DNA from: Acidimicrobiales bacterium
GTDB lineage: Bacteria; Actinomycetota; Acidimicrobiia; Acidimicrobiales; UBA8190
DNA length: 5,931 bases
Direction: 5' to 3'
NCBI GenBank assembly: GCA_030042575.1
Contig: JASHZK010000362.1
Coordinates: 1-5,931, forward strand
Positions 1 to 5,107 of the stretch are shown piece after piece. The notes under the pieces were generated by a model. That model made no database searches. It was not told the DNA's origin and saw nothing but the letters and a program-made list of their open reading frames with translations. Made by a program: the position numbers and the translations under genes. Each line of letters starts with the position of its first letter. Position 1 is the stretch's first letter.

Positions 1-469
1 CGGGCGAGTCGCTGCCGATACTCTGTCCGGGCATCTTGTACTTCCCTGGTACGTACAGGGTCTGGCCGCTGAACTCGCCGTTGGGCTCGTCGAGCTCCTC
101 ACCGTCGCCCGGCTGCTTGTAGGGCTTGGCGCTTCCGAAATCGTCCTGCTGGGGCAGAGTGGGGTCGTAACCGACGACGAAGCGTCCGTCGGGGAGGATG
201 CACATCTGGCCGTTGGGGTCCCAGGGCGGGACGATCTGGCCTTTGAGGCCCGAGGGCATGGACACGAAGTCCTCCTCCTCGTTCTGGTCCCAGTAGACCA
301 GGTACGAGGCGTTGGTGGGGGTGCCGCCTTGCACCAACGGGACGCTGCTTCCCGGAGGGGTGGACGCCGGGGGGGAGGCATTGTTGGAGCTACTCGACGA
401 GCAGGCCGTGAGGAAAGCTCCGAAAGACAGCATCGCCACGACCCCGACACAAGCGCCAAGCCTTCTCAT
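1..469 (-). CDS. Putative secreted lipoprotein, C-terminus cut off by the window edge
   Basis: The frame is open from an ATG at 469 to the left edge, giving 156 residues with no stop. The N-terminus is a lipoprotein signal: MRRLG, a hydrophobic stretch to about residue 20, then lipobox L20-T21-A22-C23, so Cys23 should be lipidated after signal peptidase II cleavage. A Ser/Asn/Pro-rich linker follows (24-45). The rest is hydrophilic and rich in Gly, Pro and acidic residues, including an acidic run around residues 64-67. A purine-rich ribosome site (AGGGGGG, 480-474) precedes the ATG by about 4 nt. I recognise no domain. The segments WDPNGQMCILPDGRFVVGYD and YVPGKYKMPG suggest an extracytoplasmic beta-rich protein, but this is a guess. 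It is transcribed divergently from the small membrane protein gene. The signal peptide is clear; the function is unknown. Confidence 0.75.
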   Translation of the reverse strand, partial: MRRLGACVGVVAMLSFGAFLTACSSSSSNNASPPASTPPGSSVPLVQGGTPTNASYLVYWDQNEEEDFVSMPSGLKGQIVPPWDPNGQMCILPDGRFVVGYDPTLPQQDDFGSAKPYKQPGDGEELDEPNGEFSGQTLYVPGKYKMPGQSIGSDSP

Positions 470-504
470 GATCCCCCCCTCGTCGGGCCCTGAGCCTATG
501 AGAT

Positions 505-520
505 GGGCCTTTGGCAGGCC
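505..520. repeat. Small inverted repeat upstream of the lipoprotein gene
   Basis: GGCCT (506-510) and AGGCC (516-520) form perfect 5-base arms around a 5-base centre, 36-51 nt before the lipoprotein ATG. This could be an operator or a hairpin in the 5' leader. The arms are short and GC-rich, so chance is a fair explanation. Confidence 0.2.
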
Positions 521-609
521 AGCAATTCGCCAGTGCCCTGTGCCGGGCTCCAGCCTGCTCCCGGTGGGCCGGGACCGGGCGGCGCTGGTCGTCAAAATCG
601 ATGAACCAG

Positions 610-624
610 AAGACCTTTGCCCCT
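610..624 (+). promoter_or_regulatory. DosR-like box, distal copy of a tandem pair
   Basis: AAGACCTTTGCCCCT matches the 13-base pattern GACYTTNGNCCCT shared with the boxes at 631-645 and 2874-2860. It starts exactly 21 bp (two helical turns) before the proximal copy, so dimers bound at both would sit on the same face of the helix. It is weaker than the proximal copy because it lacks the leading GG of the GGGAC half-site. The match is seen in the sequence; the regulator is inferred. Confidence 0.45.
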
Positions 625-630
625 CCCATG

Positions 631-645
631 GGGACTTTCGACCCT
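631..645 (+). promoter_or_regulatory. DosR/DevR-like box upstream of the small membrane protein gene
   Basis: GGGACTTTCGACCCT lies 54 nt before the ATG at 700. The mycobacterial DosR consensus is TTSGGGACTWWAGTCCCSAA. This site keeps the whole GGGACT half, the two W positions and the closing CCC, and diverges in the second half-site. DosR is a NarL-family response regulator driven by haem sensor kinases that respond to hypoxia, NO and CO. Finding the same motif before the stress-protein operon supports a real operator. It could belong to another NarL/LuxR-type regulator. Confidence 0.6.
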
Positions 646-699
646 GGGTCTTCGCCGCCTACGAGCGGACACTGACGATAGAGCTCGGGAGGGGGCCAC

Positions 700-999
700 A
701 TGATCGTCGTCGACGTGCTCTTGGTCTGCGTCGTTCTACTCTTCGCCCGTCGCGCCGTCCGGGTGCGGCACCCATCCGGTTCGCTGCTCGGCGACTTGTT
801 GGCCCGAGCCCACCCGGTCGACGAAGAGCCGATGGGAGAGATCGTGCCGTTTCCCACCGGAGACGAGCTCGCCCGTCGCCGGGCCCGCGCCCATCACCCC
901 TCCGGGCACCAGCCGTGCCCGGCGGCCCGCCTCCCTCATCCCTCGCAGGCTCAGCCCGGCCCTCACCTGGAGCACCCCTCGGGCGGGATCGCTTATTAG
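700..999 (+). CDS. Small single-pass membrane protein, hypothetical
   Basis: This 99-residue frame starts at an ATG preceded by a strong ribosome site (GGGAGGGGG, 687-695, 4 nt spacing), the best support for its being real. Residues 2-15 ([14 protein letters not shown]) form one hydrophobic segment, followed at once by a basic stretch (ARRAVRVRH), which predicts a cytoplasmic tail by the positive-inside rule. The middle is amphipathic and acidic (about 37-57). The tail from about residue 64 is rich in Pro, His and Gly and looks low-complexity. I recognise no family. Its promoter carries the two tandem DosR-like boxes, so it may be induced by stress. Its stop (997-999) overlaps the dehydrogenase stop on the other strand. 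The gene is likely real, but the tail may not be conserved. Confidence 0.55.
   Translation: MIVVDVLLVCVVLLFARRAVRVRHPSGSLLGDLLARAHPVDEEPMGEIVPFPTGDELARRRARAHHPSGHQPCPAARLPHPSQAQPGPHLEHPSGGIAY
902..922 (-). terminator. Strong hairpin, candidate terminator for the stress-protein/dehydrogenase operon
   Basis: CCGGGCAC (902-909) and GTGCCCGG (915-922) are perfect 8-base arms around a 5-base loop. The hairpin lies about 74 nt beyond the dehydrogenase stop and inside the 3' part of the small membrane protein gene. No U-tract follows on either strand, so it is at best a GC-rich actinobacterial-type terminator. It could equally be a coincidence of the low-complexity coding region. Confidence 0.3.
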
Positions 1000-2003
1000 T
1001 CCGGTGCCACTCGCAGCACGGCCGCTCCCACCAGACGGTCGTGGGCCAGATCGGACAGAGCCCGGTCGGCCTTCTCGAGCGGGTAGGCAGTGGTGGTGGC
1101 CCTGATCCCGAGCCGGGCGGCCAGACGCAGGAACTCCTCCCCGTCGCCTCGGGTGTTGGCGGTGACCGACCGCAGCTCGCGCTCGTAGAAGACATGGTCC
1201 TGGTACACGAGCGGGGGCACGTCGCTCAGGTGGATGCCGGCCACGGCCAGCACGCCACCGCGGTCGAGAGCAGCCAGGGCCGGCGCCACCAATGTGCCCA
1301 CGGGGGCGAAGAGGATCGCCGCGTCGAGCAGCACCGGCGGTGGCTCGTCGGCGTCGCCCACCCAGGCCGCCCCGAGTTCCCGGCCCAGCTGCCGGGCGTC
1401 GGCGGAACGGGTCATCACGTACAGTTCGGCGCCTCGAGCCCGGGCCAACTGGGCGGTGAGGTGGGCTGAGCCGCCGAAGCCGTAGAGGCCGAGCCGACCC
1501 CCCGGCGGCAGGGAGCTGCGCTTCAGAGCCCGGTAGCCGATGATGCCGGCGCACAGAAGCGGCGCCGCCTGTTCGTCGTCGATTCCTTCGGGCACGGCGT
1601 AGGCATAGGCCTCGTCGACGATGACGTACTGGGCGTAGCCACCGTCGACGTCCCACCCCGTGAAGACGGCGGAAGGACAGAGGTTCTCGGCACCGCGCCG
1701 ACAGAAGCGGCATGTGCCGTCGGTGCCGGCCAGCCAAGCCGCCCCCACCCGCTCGCCCAGGGTGAAGCGCGCTGCACCCGGTCCCAGGGCGTCGACGAGG
1801 CCCACGATCTCGTGTCCGGGGACGACGTTGGGGCGGTGGACGGGCAGGTCACCTTCCGAGACGTGCAGGTCGGTGCGGCACACCCCGCACACCGAGACCG
1901 CGACCCGTACCTGATGCGGTCCCGGATCGGGTGCGGGACGGTCCACCAGGACGATCGGCCCGTTGTCGATGGGGCCCGGCTCCACCACCTCCCAAGCGCG
2001 CAC
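996..2003 (-). CDS. Zinc-dependent alcohol dehydrogenase, AdhA/CAD2-like (MDR superfamily)
   Basis: The 335-residue cytosolic oxidoreductase should interconvert alcohols and aldehydes with NAD(P)H; the substrate cannot be read from sequence. It has an N-terminal GroES-like catalytic domain (about 1-150 and 285-335) and a central Rossmann domain with [10 protein letters not shown] (172-181). Catalytic zinc ligands are Cys42 (GVCRTDLH), His64-Glu65 (PGHE) and Cys151. The structural zinc lobe keeps Cys98, Cys101 and Cys109, but the first expected Cys is Asp95. The segments GFGGSAH and VMTRSADAR suggest the subgroup of M. tuberculosis AdhA. I chose the GTG at 2003 because [10 protein letters not shown] fits family N-termini; the frame stays open upstream to 2225, but that part overlaps the stress-protein gene and looks non-coding. 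The start lies 35 nt after the stress-protein stop on the same strand, so the two probably form an operon. No strong ribosome site is visible. Confidence 0.93.
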   Translation of the reverse strand: MRAWEVVEPGPIDNGPIVLVDRPAPDPGPHQVRVAVSVCGVCRTDLHVSEGDLPVHRPNVVPGHEIVGLVDALGPGAARFTLGERVGAAWLAGTDGTCRFCRRGAENLCPSAVFTGWDVDGGYAQYVIVDEAYAYAVPEGIDDEQAAPLLCAGIIGYRALKRSSLPPGGRLGLYGFGGSAHLTAQLARARGAELYVMTRSADARQLGRELGAAWVGDADEPPPVLLDAAILFAPVGTLVAPALAALDRGGVLAVAGIHLSDVPPLVYQDHVFYERELRSVTANTRGDGEEFLRLAARLGIRATTTAYPLEKADRALSDLAHDRLVGAAVLRVAPD

Positions 2004-2038
2004 GGGCCCATCGTTGCGCGTTTCGGGTTCGACAGCGC

Positions 2039-2824
2039 TCAGGCGGCCAGGGCCCTGGGCAGCGGGACCAGCAAGACGGGGACGGTCGTGCTGGCCAGCA
2101 CGTCGAGCACGGCCGATCCCTGCGGACCTCGGGTCCGCCGCGCCCACACCATGACGACGAGGTCGCTGCCGGTGTCGGCCACGGCCTGCAGTACCCGCTT
2201 GCCGGCCGGCACGCCGGGGAGGCAATGGGCCGACAGCTCCTCGGAAGCCGCCGCTCCCGCCCGGCGTCCTCCCTCGGCGGCGACACGCCCCTCGGACAGC
2301 GCCAGCGGCTCGGCAGCCCTGCCGATGTGCAGGGGCGTGGACTGCGTGTCCGAGGAGGCGATGGCCGACAGGGCGGAGGCGGCGACCATGGCCGTGCCCC
2401 CCGTCCCGTCCAGAGCCGTGAGCACATGACGCGGGCCGGCCCAGTCGATGGCGGCCGGGGGGACGAGCAGCAGCGGGCAGGAGACGCGCCGGGCCACCGC
2501 CATGGCCGTGCCAGAGCCGCGCCGGGTTCCCGGCTGGTGTCGGCGCTGACTGGCCCCGATCACGGTGAGCTCGGCTCCGGCGCCCTGGGCCAGGGCGGCC
2601 AGCACGGTCTCGGGCCTGCCCACCACCTTTTCGTCCTCCCCGCGCCTCACCCGGGTCAGGGCGCTGCGACGGGCCTCACCGCGCAGTCCGGGGCCGGGGA
2701 CGACATGCACAGGGCGAACAGGAGCGGCCAGGAGCTCTCCTATCACGGTGGCCACGTGCACGACAGCGGCCTCGGCCGGCGGTCCGGCCAGTGCGGCCAT
2801 GATGTATCGCCCCTCGGCGCGCAT
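2039..2824 (-). CDS. Universal stress protein with two tandem UspA domains
   Basis: The 261-residue cytosolic protein has two UspA folds. Domain 1 (about 6-122) starts with strand RYIMAALAG and ends with TVIGAS, a glycine loop (GTRRGSGTA, 99-107) and CPLLLVP. Domain 2 (about 131-255) starts with HVLTALDG and ends with [15 protein letters not shown] and VPVLLVPL. UspA proteins bind ATP or act as stress-signalling modules; tandem forms are typical of actinobacterial dormancy and hypoxia genes. The Asp that ends strand 1 in ATP-binding members is Ala13 in domain 1 but present as Asp139 in domain 2, and the domain 2 glycine loop is shortened. ATP binding is therefore uncertain. I chose the ATG at 2824 because it keeps strand 1 intact and has GGAG just upstream; ATG 2800 would cut it. 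The frame continues upstream to 3337 only as a shadow of the phosphatase gene. A DosR-like box lies 35 nt upstream, and the dehydrogenase follows. Confidence 0.9.
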   Translation of the reverse strand: MRAEGRYIMAALAGPPAEAAVVHVATVIGELLAAPVRPVHVVPGPGLRGEARRSALTRVRRGEDEKVVGRPETVLAALAQGAGAELTVIGASQRRHQPGTRRGSGTAMAVARRVSCPLLLVPPAAIDWAGPRHVLTALDGTGGTAMVAASALSAIASSDTQSTPLHIGRAAEPLALSEGRVAAEGGRRAGAAASEELSAHCLPGVPAGKRVLQAVADTGSDLVVMVWARRTRGPQGSAVLDVLASTTVPVLLVPLPRALAA

Positions 2825-2859
2825 TGCTCCAGTCGACCGCGCTGGGCGACGGCCAGAGC

Positions 2860-2876
2860 AGGGCCGAAGGTCACTG
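2860..2876 (-). promoter_or_regulatory. DosR-like box between the stress-protein operon and ppx
   Basis: Read on the minus strand, 2874-2860 is GTGACCTTCGGCCCT, matching the GACYTTNGNCCCT pattern of the tandem boxes at 610-645. With its flanks (CA before, G after) it agrees with the box at 631-645 in 13 of 18 positions. It ends 35 nt before the stress-protein ATG and begins 57 nt before the ppx ATG, so one bound dimer could affect both divergent promoters. A GGGACC half-site lies about 22 bp further upstream on the same strand. The regulator is inferred. Confidence 0.5.
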
Positions 2877-2918
2877 CCCCGGCCTCCAGCGGTCCCGAGC
2901 CACGGTCCGGGGCTCCGG

Positions 2919-2924
2919 TAGCGT
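2919..2924 (+). promoter_or_regulatory. Candidate -10 element for a leaderless ppx transcript
   Basis: TAGCGT fits the actinobacterial TANNNT pattern and ends exactly 9 nt before the A of the ppx ATG, placing the transcription start at or next to the start codon. No Shine-Dalgarno sequence precedes that ATG. No recognisable -35 hexamer lies 16-18 bp upstream. Confidence 0.4.
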
Positions 2925-2933
2925 CGGCGCCGC

Positions 2934-3887
2934 ATGGCTCGGGCCGCGGTGTGGGATCTGGGGAGCAGCTCGTTCCAGGTCCTCGTTTGCGACCAGCACG
3001 GCTGCCAGGGCTTGGTGCCGGTGCTGCGTCGCCGGGCCCTGCTCAACCTGGGCACGTGGGTGGGCGCCGGCGGGTCGATCCCCAAGGACCGGGTGGCAGC
3101 GTCGTTGTCGGCCGTGAAGCGGCTGCGCCTCGCCCTCGACGACGTGCGTCCCGACGTGGTGGTGGCCCTGGCCACCGCCGCCCTGCGCGACGCCTCCAAC
3201 GGCCCCGAAGTGGTGGCCCGCATCGAGGAGCTGGTGGGAGAGCCGGTCAACGTCCTCGAGGGGGAGGAAGAGGCACGGCTGTGCTTCGTGGGGCAGCGGG
3301 CGGGCGTGTGGACGGGCCCCGGCCCTGCGTGCGGCATCGACCTGGGCGGTGGCAGCTTCGAGGTGGCGGTGGGGGGAGCCAGCGGGATCGACTACGCCGC
3401 CAGCGCCCCCGTGGGGGCAACGCGCCTTCGAGGCGAGATCGGCGCCCCCGATCGACTGGGCAGGGTCGAACGTGACGTGGTGCGCCGACGCACGGCGCTG
3501 GCTCTCGCCGAGGTGCGCACGGCGCTGGCTGCGTTTCCGGGAGTCACTCGGCGCGCCCTGGTGAGCGGAGGCACGGCCCGGGCCCTGGCCCGCCTGGCCA
3601 CCGCCCACACCCGGGAGAGGGAGTCGGCCGCATCGGCCGACGTCAACCAGGTGGAGCTACCGGCTCCCCAGGTCCACGAGTGGGCCGACCGGCTGGCGCC
3701 CCTCGGGCTGGAGGACCGGCTGGCCCTGCCGGGCATGCCCGCCCGGCGGGCCCCCATGTTGCCGATCGGTGTCGCCATTCTGTCGGCGCTGGCCGCCGAG
3801 CTCGAAGTGGAGCGCTTCGTCGTGAGCGTGTGGGGCCTGCGCGAAGGCGCCCTGCTCGACGTGCTGGCCCGGCGGCGGCCCCGCTGA
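2934..3887 (+). CDS. ppx: Ppx/GppA-family phosphatase (exopolyphosphatase type)
   Basis: The 317-residue protein belongs to the Ppx/GppA branch of the ASKHA fold, which removes terminal phosphate from polyphosphate or from pppGpp. Residues 7-14 (WDLGSSSF) are phosphate loop 1. ALATAALRDASNG (78-90) is the conserved segment that precedes the acidic catalytic region, EGEEEAR (109-115), where the family's general-base Glu lies. GIDLGGGSFEV (134-144) is phosphate loop 2, VSGGTARAL (210-218) an adenosine-motif equivalent, and VSVWGLREGALLDVL (297-311) the typical C-terminal motif. At about 317 residues it matches short actinobacterial Ppx proteins and lacks the C-terminal HD-like domain of E. coli Ppx. 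The ATG at 2934 sits right before strand 1; there is no ribosome site. It is divergent from the stress-protein operon and shares the DosR-like box region. Substrate preference, polyphosphate or pppGpp, cannot be decided here. Confidence 0.93.
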   Translation: MARAAVWDLGSSSFQVLVCDQHGCQGLVPVLRRRALLNLGTWVGAGGSIPKDRVAASLSAVKRLRLALDDVRPDVVVALATAALRDASNGPEVVARIEELVGEPVNVLEGEEEARLCFVGQRAGVWTGPGPACGIDLGGGSFEVAVGGASGIDYAASAPVGATRLRGEIGAPDRLGRVERDVVRRRTALALAEVRTALAAFPGVTRRALVSGGTARALARLATAHTRERESAASADVNQVELPAPQVHEWADRLAPLGLEDRLALPGMPARRAPMLPIGVAILSALAAELEVERFVVSVWGLREGALLDVLARRRPR

Positions 3888-3894
3888 AACGGGG
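3879..3894. terminator. Weak bidirectional hairpin between convergent ppx and the zinc-ribbon gene
   Basis: CCCCG (3879-3883) and CGGGG (3890-3894) flank a six-base loop that contains the ppx stop codon. On the plus strand the moderately T-rich ATTACTTCTTT follows. The two genes' stops are only 8 nt apart, so a shared terminator here would serve both. The 5-bp stem is short. Confidence 0.35.
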
Positions 3895-3895
3895 A

Positions 3896-4045
3896 TTACT
3901 TCTTTCCCAGTATCCGGTTCATCTTGGTGCCGCAGACCGGGCAGCTGCCCTGGGCGGCACGCCTGCCGTTGGCGAGTTCGACCTCTTGGCCTTCGAACTG
4001 CCGCTTCTCACGGCACTTCACGCAGTAGCCCTCGTAAGACGCCAC
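3896..4045 (-). CDS. Small zinc-ribbon protein, DUF5679 family
   Basis: This 49-residue protein starts at a GTG with a near-perfect ribosome site (GAGGAGG, 4058-4052, 6 nt spacing). It has two CxxC knuckles, YCVKC (Cys8, Cys11) and CPVCGTKM (Cys35, Cys38), separated by a short charged hairpin (EKRQFEGQEVELANGRRAAQG) and ending in a basic tail (NRILGKK). Four Cys in this layout predict one structural zinc. The order YC-KC, then NGR-A-QG, then CPVCGTKM, is that of DUF5679, a family of unknown function in actinobacteria and some other prokaryotes; some relatives are fused to or sit near nucleic-acid enzymes. The basic tail fits nucleic-acid or ribosome binding, but this is speculation. It converges on ppx, with 8 nt between stop codons. 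It is easily missed because it is so short. Confidence 0.85.
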   Translation of the reverse strand: MASYEGYCVKCREKRQFEGQEVELANGRRAAQGSCPVCGTKMNRILGKK

Positions 4046-4081
4046 CGTGTGCCTCCTCGTTTCCGAACCCCCGACGCCCCG

Positions 4082-4093
4082 CCGGGGCCCCGG
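4082..4093. repeat. 12-bp perfect GC palindrome upstream of the zinc-ribbon gene
   Basis: CCGGGGCCCCGG is self-complementary across 12 bases, and GCCCC/GGGGC (4076-4088) overlaps it as an alternative hairpin. It lies 37-48 nt before the zinc-ribbon GTG. A candidate minus-strand -10, TACCGT (4113-4108), is just upstream, so the palindrome would be in the 5' leader. GC-only palindromes are common by chance in such DNA. Confidence 0.2.
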
Positions 4094-4184
4094 GTCGAAT
4101 TCGGCTGACGGTAGCGCCGGTGCCTGCGGGTTTGGCGGATGCCGGGACCTGCCACAGCTGTTTCTCGGTCCCTCGGTGACCTCT

Positions 4185-4201
4185 CGACACGTATTGTGTC
4201 G
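4185..4201. promoter_or_regulatory. Inverted repeat, possible operator
   Basis: CGACAC (4185-4190) and GTGTCG (4196-4201) are perfect 6-base arms around GTATT. The repeat is in the divergent spacer between the zinc-ribbon gene and the maleylpyruvate isomerase-family gene, about 85 nt before the latter's start. The size and AT-containing centre suit a dimeric repressor such as TetR or GntR type. No regulator gene is nearby. Confidence 0.4.
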
Positions 4202-4220
4202 GTTCGATCACTTTGCGAAC
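4202..4220. promoter_or_regulatory. Second inverted repeat directly abutting the first
   Basis: GTTCG (4202-4206) and CGAAC (4216-4220) flank a 9-base centre, starting at the base after the previous repeat ends. A purine-rich AGGAGAAGG follows at 4225-4233 but has no start codon at a usable distance. The two repeats together mark this as the probable control region of the downstream gene. Confidence 0.3.
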
Positions 4221-4286
4221 TGATAGGAGAAGGTCCCAGACGCTCCGGGTGGCGCGCCGGCCAGGGTGATGGGAGGGTCGGCGCCC

Positions 4287-5088
4287 GTGGGAGAGGAGAT
4301 CGTCGCCCTGTTGGCCGAGGAGTGGCGGGCCATCTCCGCCCTCGGGGGCGAACTGCTCCCGGGCGAGTGGGAGCTGCCCTCGGAGTGCCCGGGGTGGACA
4401 GTGCGCGACCTCGTGTCGCACATGGTGGGCACGGAGCGCTGGCTGCTGGGGGAGCCCACCCCGCCGGGTGCCGGACCGGCTCCGCATGTCCACAACGGGG
4501 TGGGGGCCCGGAACGAGGCCTGGGTGGCGGCGCGCCGCTCGAGTTCGGGCCCCGAGGTGCTCGAGGAGTTCCGCCAGGTCACCGCCCGGCGACTGGAGCA
4601 GCTGGCCGCCATGCCGGCCGAGCATTTCGACGAGCTCGGTCCCAGCCCGTTGGGGACCGTTTCCTATAGGGGAGTTCATGGCTGTGCGGGTGGTGGACTG
4701 CTGGGTGCACGAGCAGGACATGCGGGTGGCCACCGGGCGTGCCAGCCGTTGTCAGGGCCCGGTCGCCGCGCTGGTCCTGGACCGGCTGGCCGAGGGCATG
4801 GGATTCGTGCTGGCCAAGAAGGCGTCGGCACCCGACGGCGCTTCGGTACGCTTCGAGCTGTCGGGATCACGGGCGTCGCGCATCGACGTGGTCGTGCGAG
4901 GTGGCCGAGGGACGCTCGAGGAGATCTCCCATCCCCGCGCCACGCTGGCCATGGACATCGAGCTGTTCTGGCGCCTGACCTGCGGCCGAGTGGACGGCGA
5001 GGCGGCGATGTCCTCGGGTCTCTTGCGCGCCGATGGTGACGCCGATCTCGTGGCCAGCGTGGTGCGCAACATAGCCGTCATGATCTGA
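4287..5088 (+). CDS. Mycothiol-dependent maleylpyruvate isomerase-family (DinB-like) protein, frameshifted
   Basis: Read with one G removed at 4669-4672, this encodes 266 residues. The N-terminal half is a DinB/YfiT-like four-helix bundle typical of the TIGR03083 family: EEWRAI, then CPGWTVRDLVSHMVGTERW (34-52). The second half continues REFMAVRVVDCWVHEQDMR (128-146) and a C-terminal SCP2-like region to VVRNIAVMI. Likely metal ligands are His45, Asp137 and His141, matching the His, Glu, His set of Corynebacterium maleylpyruvate isomerase with Asp for Glu. Family members use mycothiol for isomerisation or thiol transfer; the substrate here is unknown. As printed, the first frame runs on to 5039 with unrelated residues, and the second is open from before 4468 to 5088. 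I chose GTG 4287 because GGAGGG (4272-4277) precedes it by 9 nt; GTG 4266 and ATG 4269 are in frame but lack a good ribosome site. It ends 19 nt before trigger factor. Confidence 0.82.
4669..4672 (+). other. Single-base frameshift site (G run) in the maleylpyruvate isomerase-family gene
   Basis: The printed TATAGGGGAGTTCATG reads Y-R-G-V-H in the upstream frame. With three Gs instead of four it reads Y-R-E-F-M-A-V-R-V, which rejoins the conserved second half. The break falls just before the Asp137/His141 ligand segment. A homopolymer sequencing or assembly error is the simplest cause; a real mutation or programmed slippage is possible. Confidence 0.8.
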
Positions 5089-5092
5089 CACC

Positions 5093-5098
5093 TAGACT
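5093..5098 (+). promoter_or_regulatory. Candidate -10 element for a leaderless tig transcript
   Basis: TAGACT fits TANNNT and ends exactly 9 nt before the A of the trigger factor ATG, the same spacing as at ppx. No ribosome site precedes the ATG. No -35 hexamer is evident 16-18 bp upstream. Read-through from the upstream gene, 19 nt away, is also possible. Confidence 0.4.
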
Positions 5099-5107
5099 GC
5101 GGCTCCC

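Noticed and set aside
505..514. GGGCCTTTGG as a further DosR-like half-site upstream of the lipoprotein gene
   Set aside because: It lacks the GAC core and the CCCT end shared by the three convincing boxes.
312..1469. 385-residue plus-strand open frame
   Set aside because: It runs antisense to the lipoprotein and dehydrogenase genes and has only low-complexity shadow composition.
2004..2225. N-terminal extension of the dehydrogenase frame to 409 residues
   Set aside because: It overlaps the end of the stress-protein gene, is Arg/Gly-rich without family similarity, and the GTG at 2003 gives the normal family N-terminus.
2825..3337. Upstream extension of the stress-protein frame to 432 residues
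   Set aside because: The extra part is antisense to the well-supported ppx gene and has the Arg/Ser/Thr-rich composition of a GC-rich shadow frame.
1931..3475. 514-residue plus-strand open frame
   Set aside because: It is antisense to the dehydrogenase and stress-protein genes, then in another frame of ppx; it is Gly/Arg-rich with no recognisable domain.
4223..4235. Possible fourth DosR-like box
   Set aside because: Only the AAGGTC half fits the shared pattern; the opposite half does not, and the stretch doubles as a purine-rich ribosome-like sequence.
4249..4269. Six-codon mini-ORF (GTG to TGA) overlapping the GTGATG before the isomerase-family gene
   Set aside because: It is too short, lacks conservation evidence, and the downstream start at 4287 has its own ribosome site.
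4008..4733. 241-residue minus-strand open frame
   Set aside because: It is antisense to the maleylpyruvate isomerase-family gene and overlaps the zinc-ribbon gene, which has a far better start and motifs.
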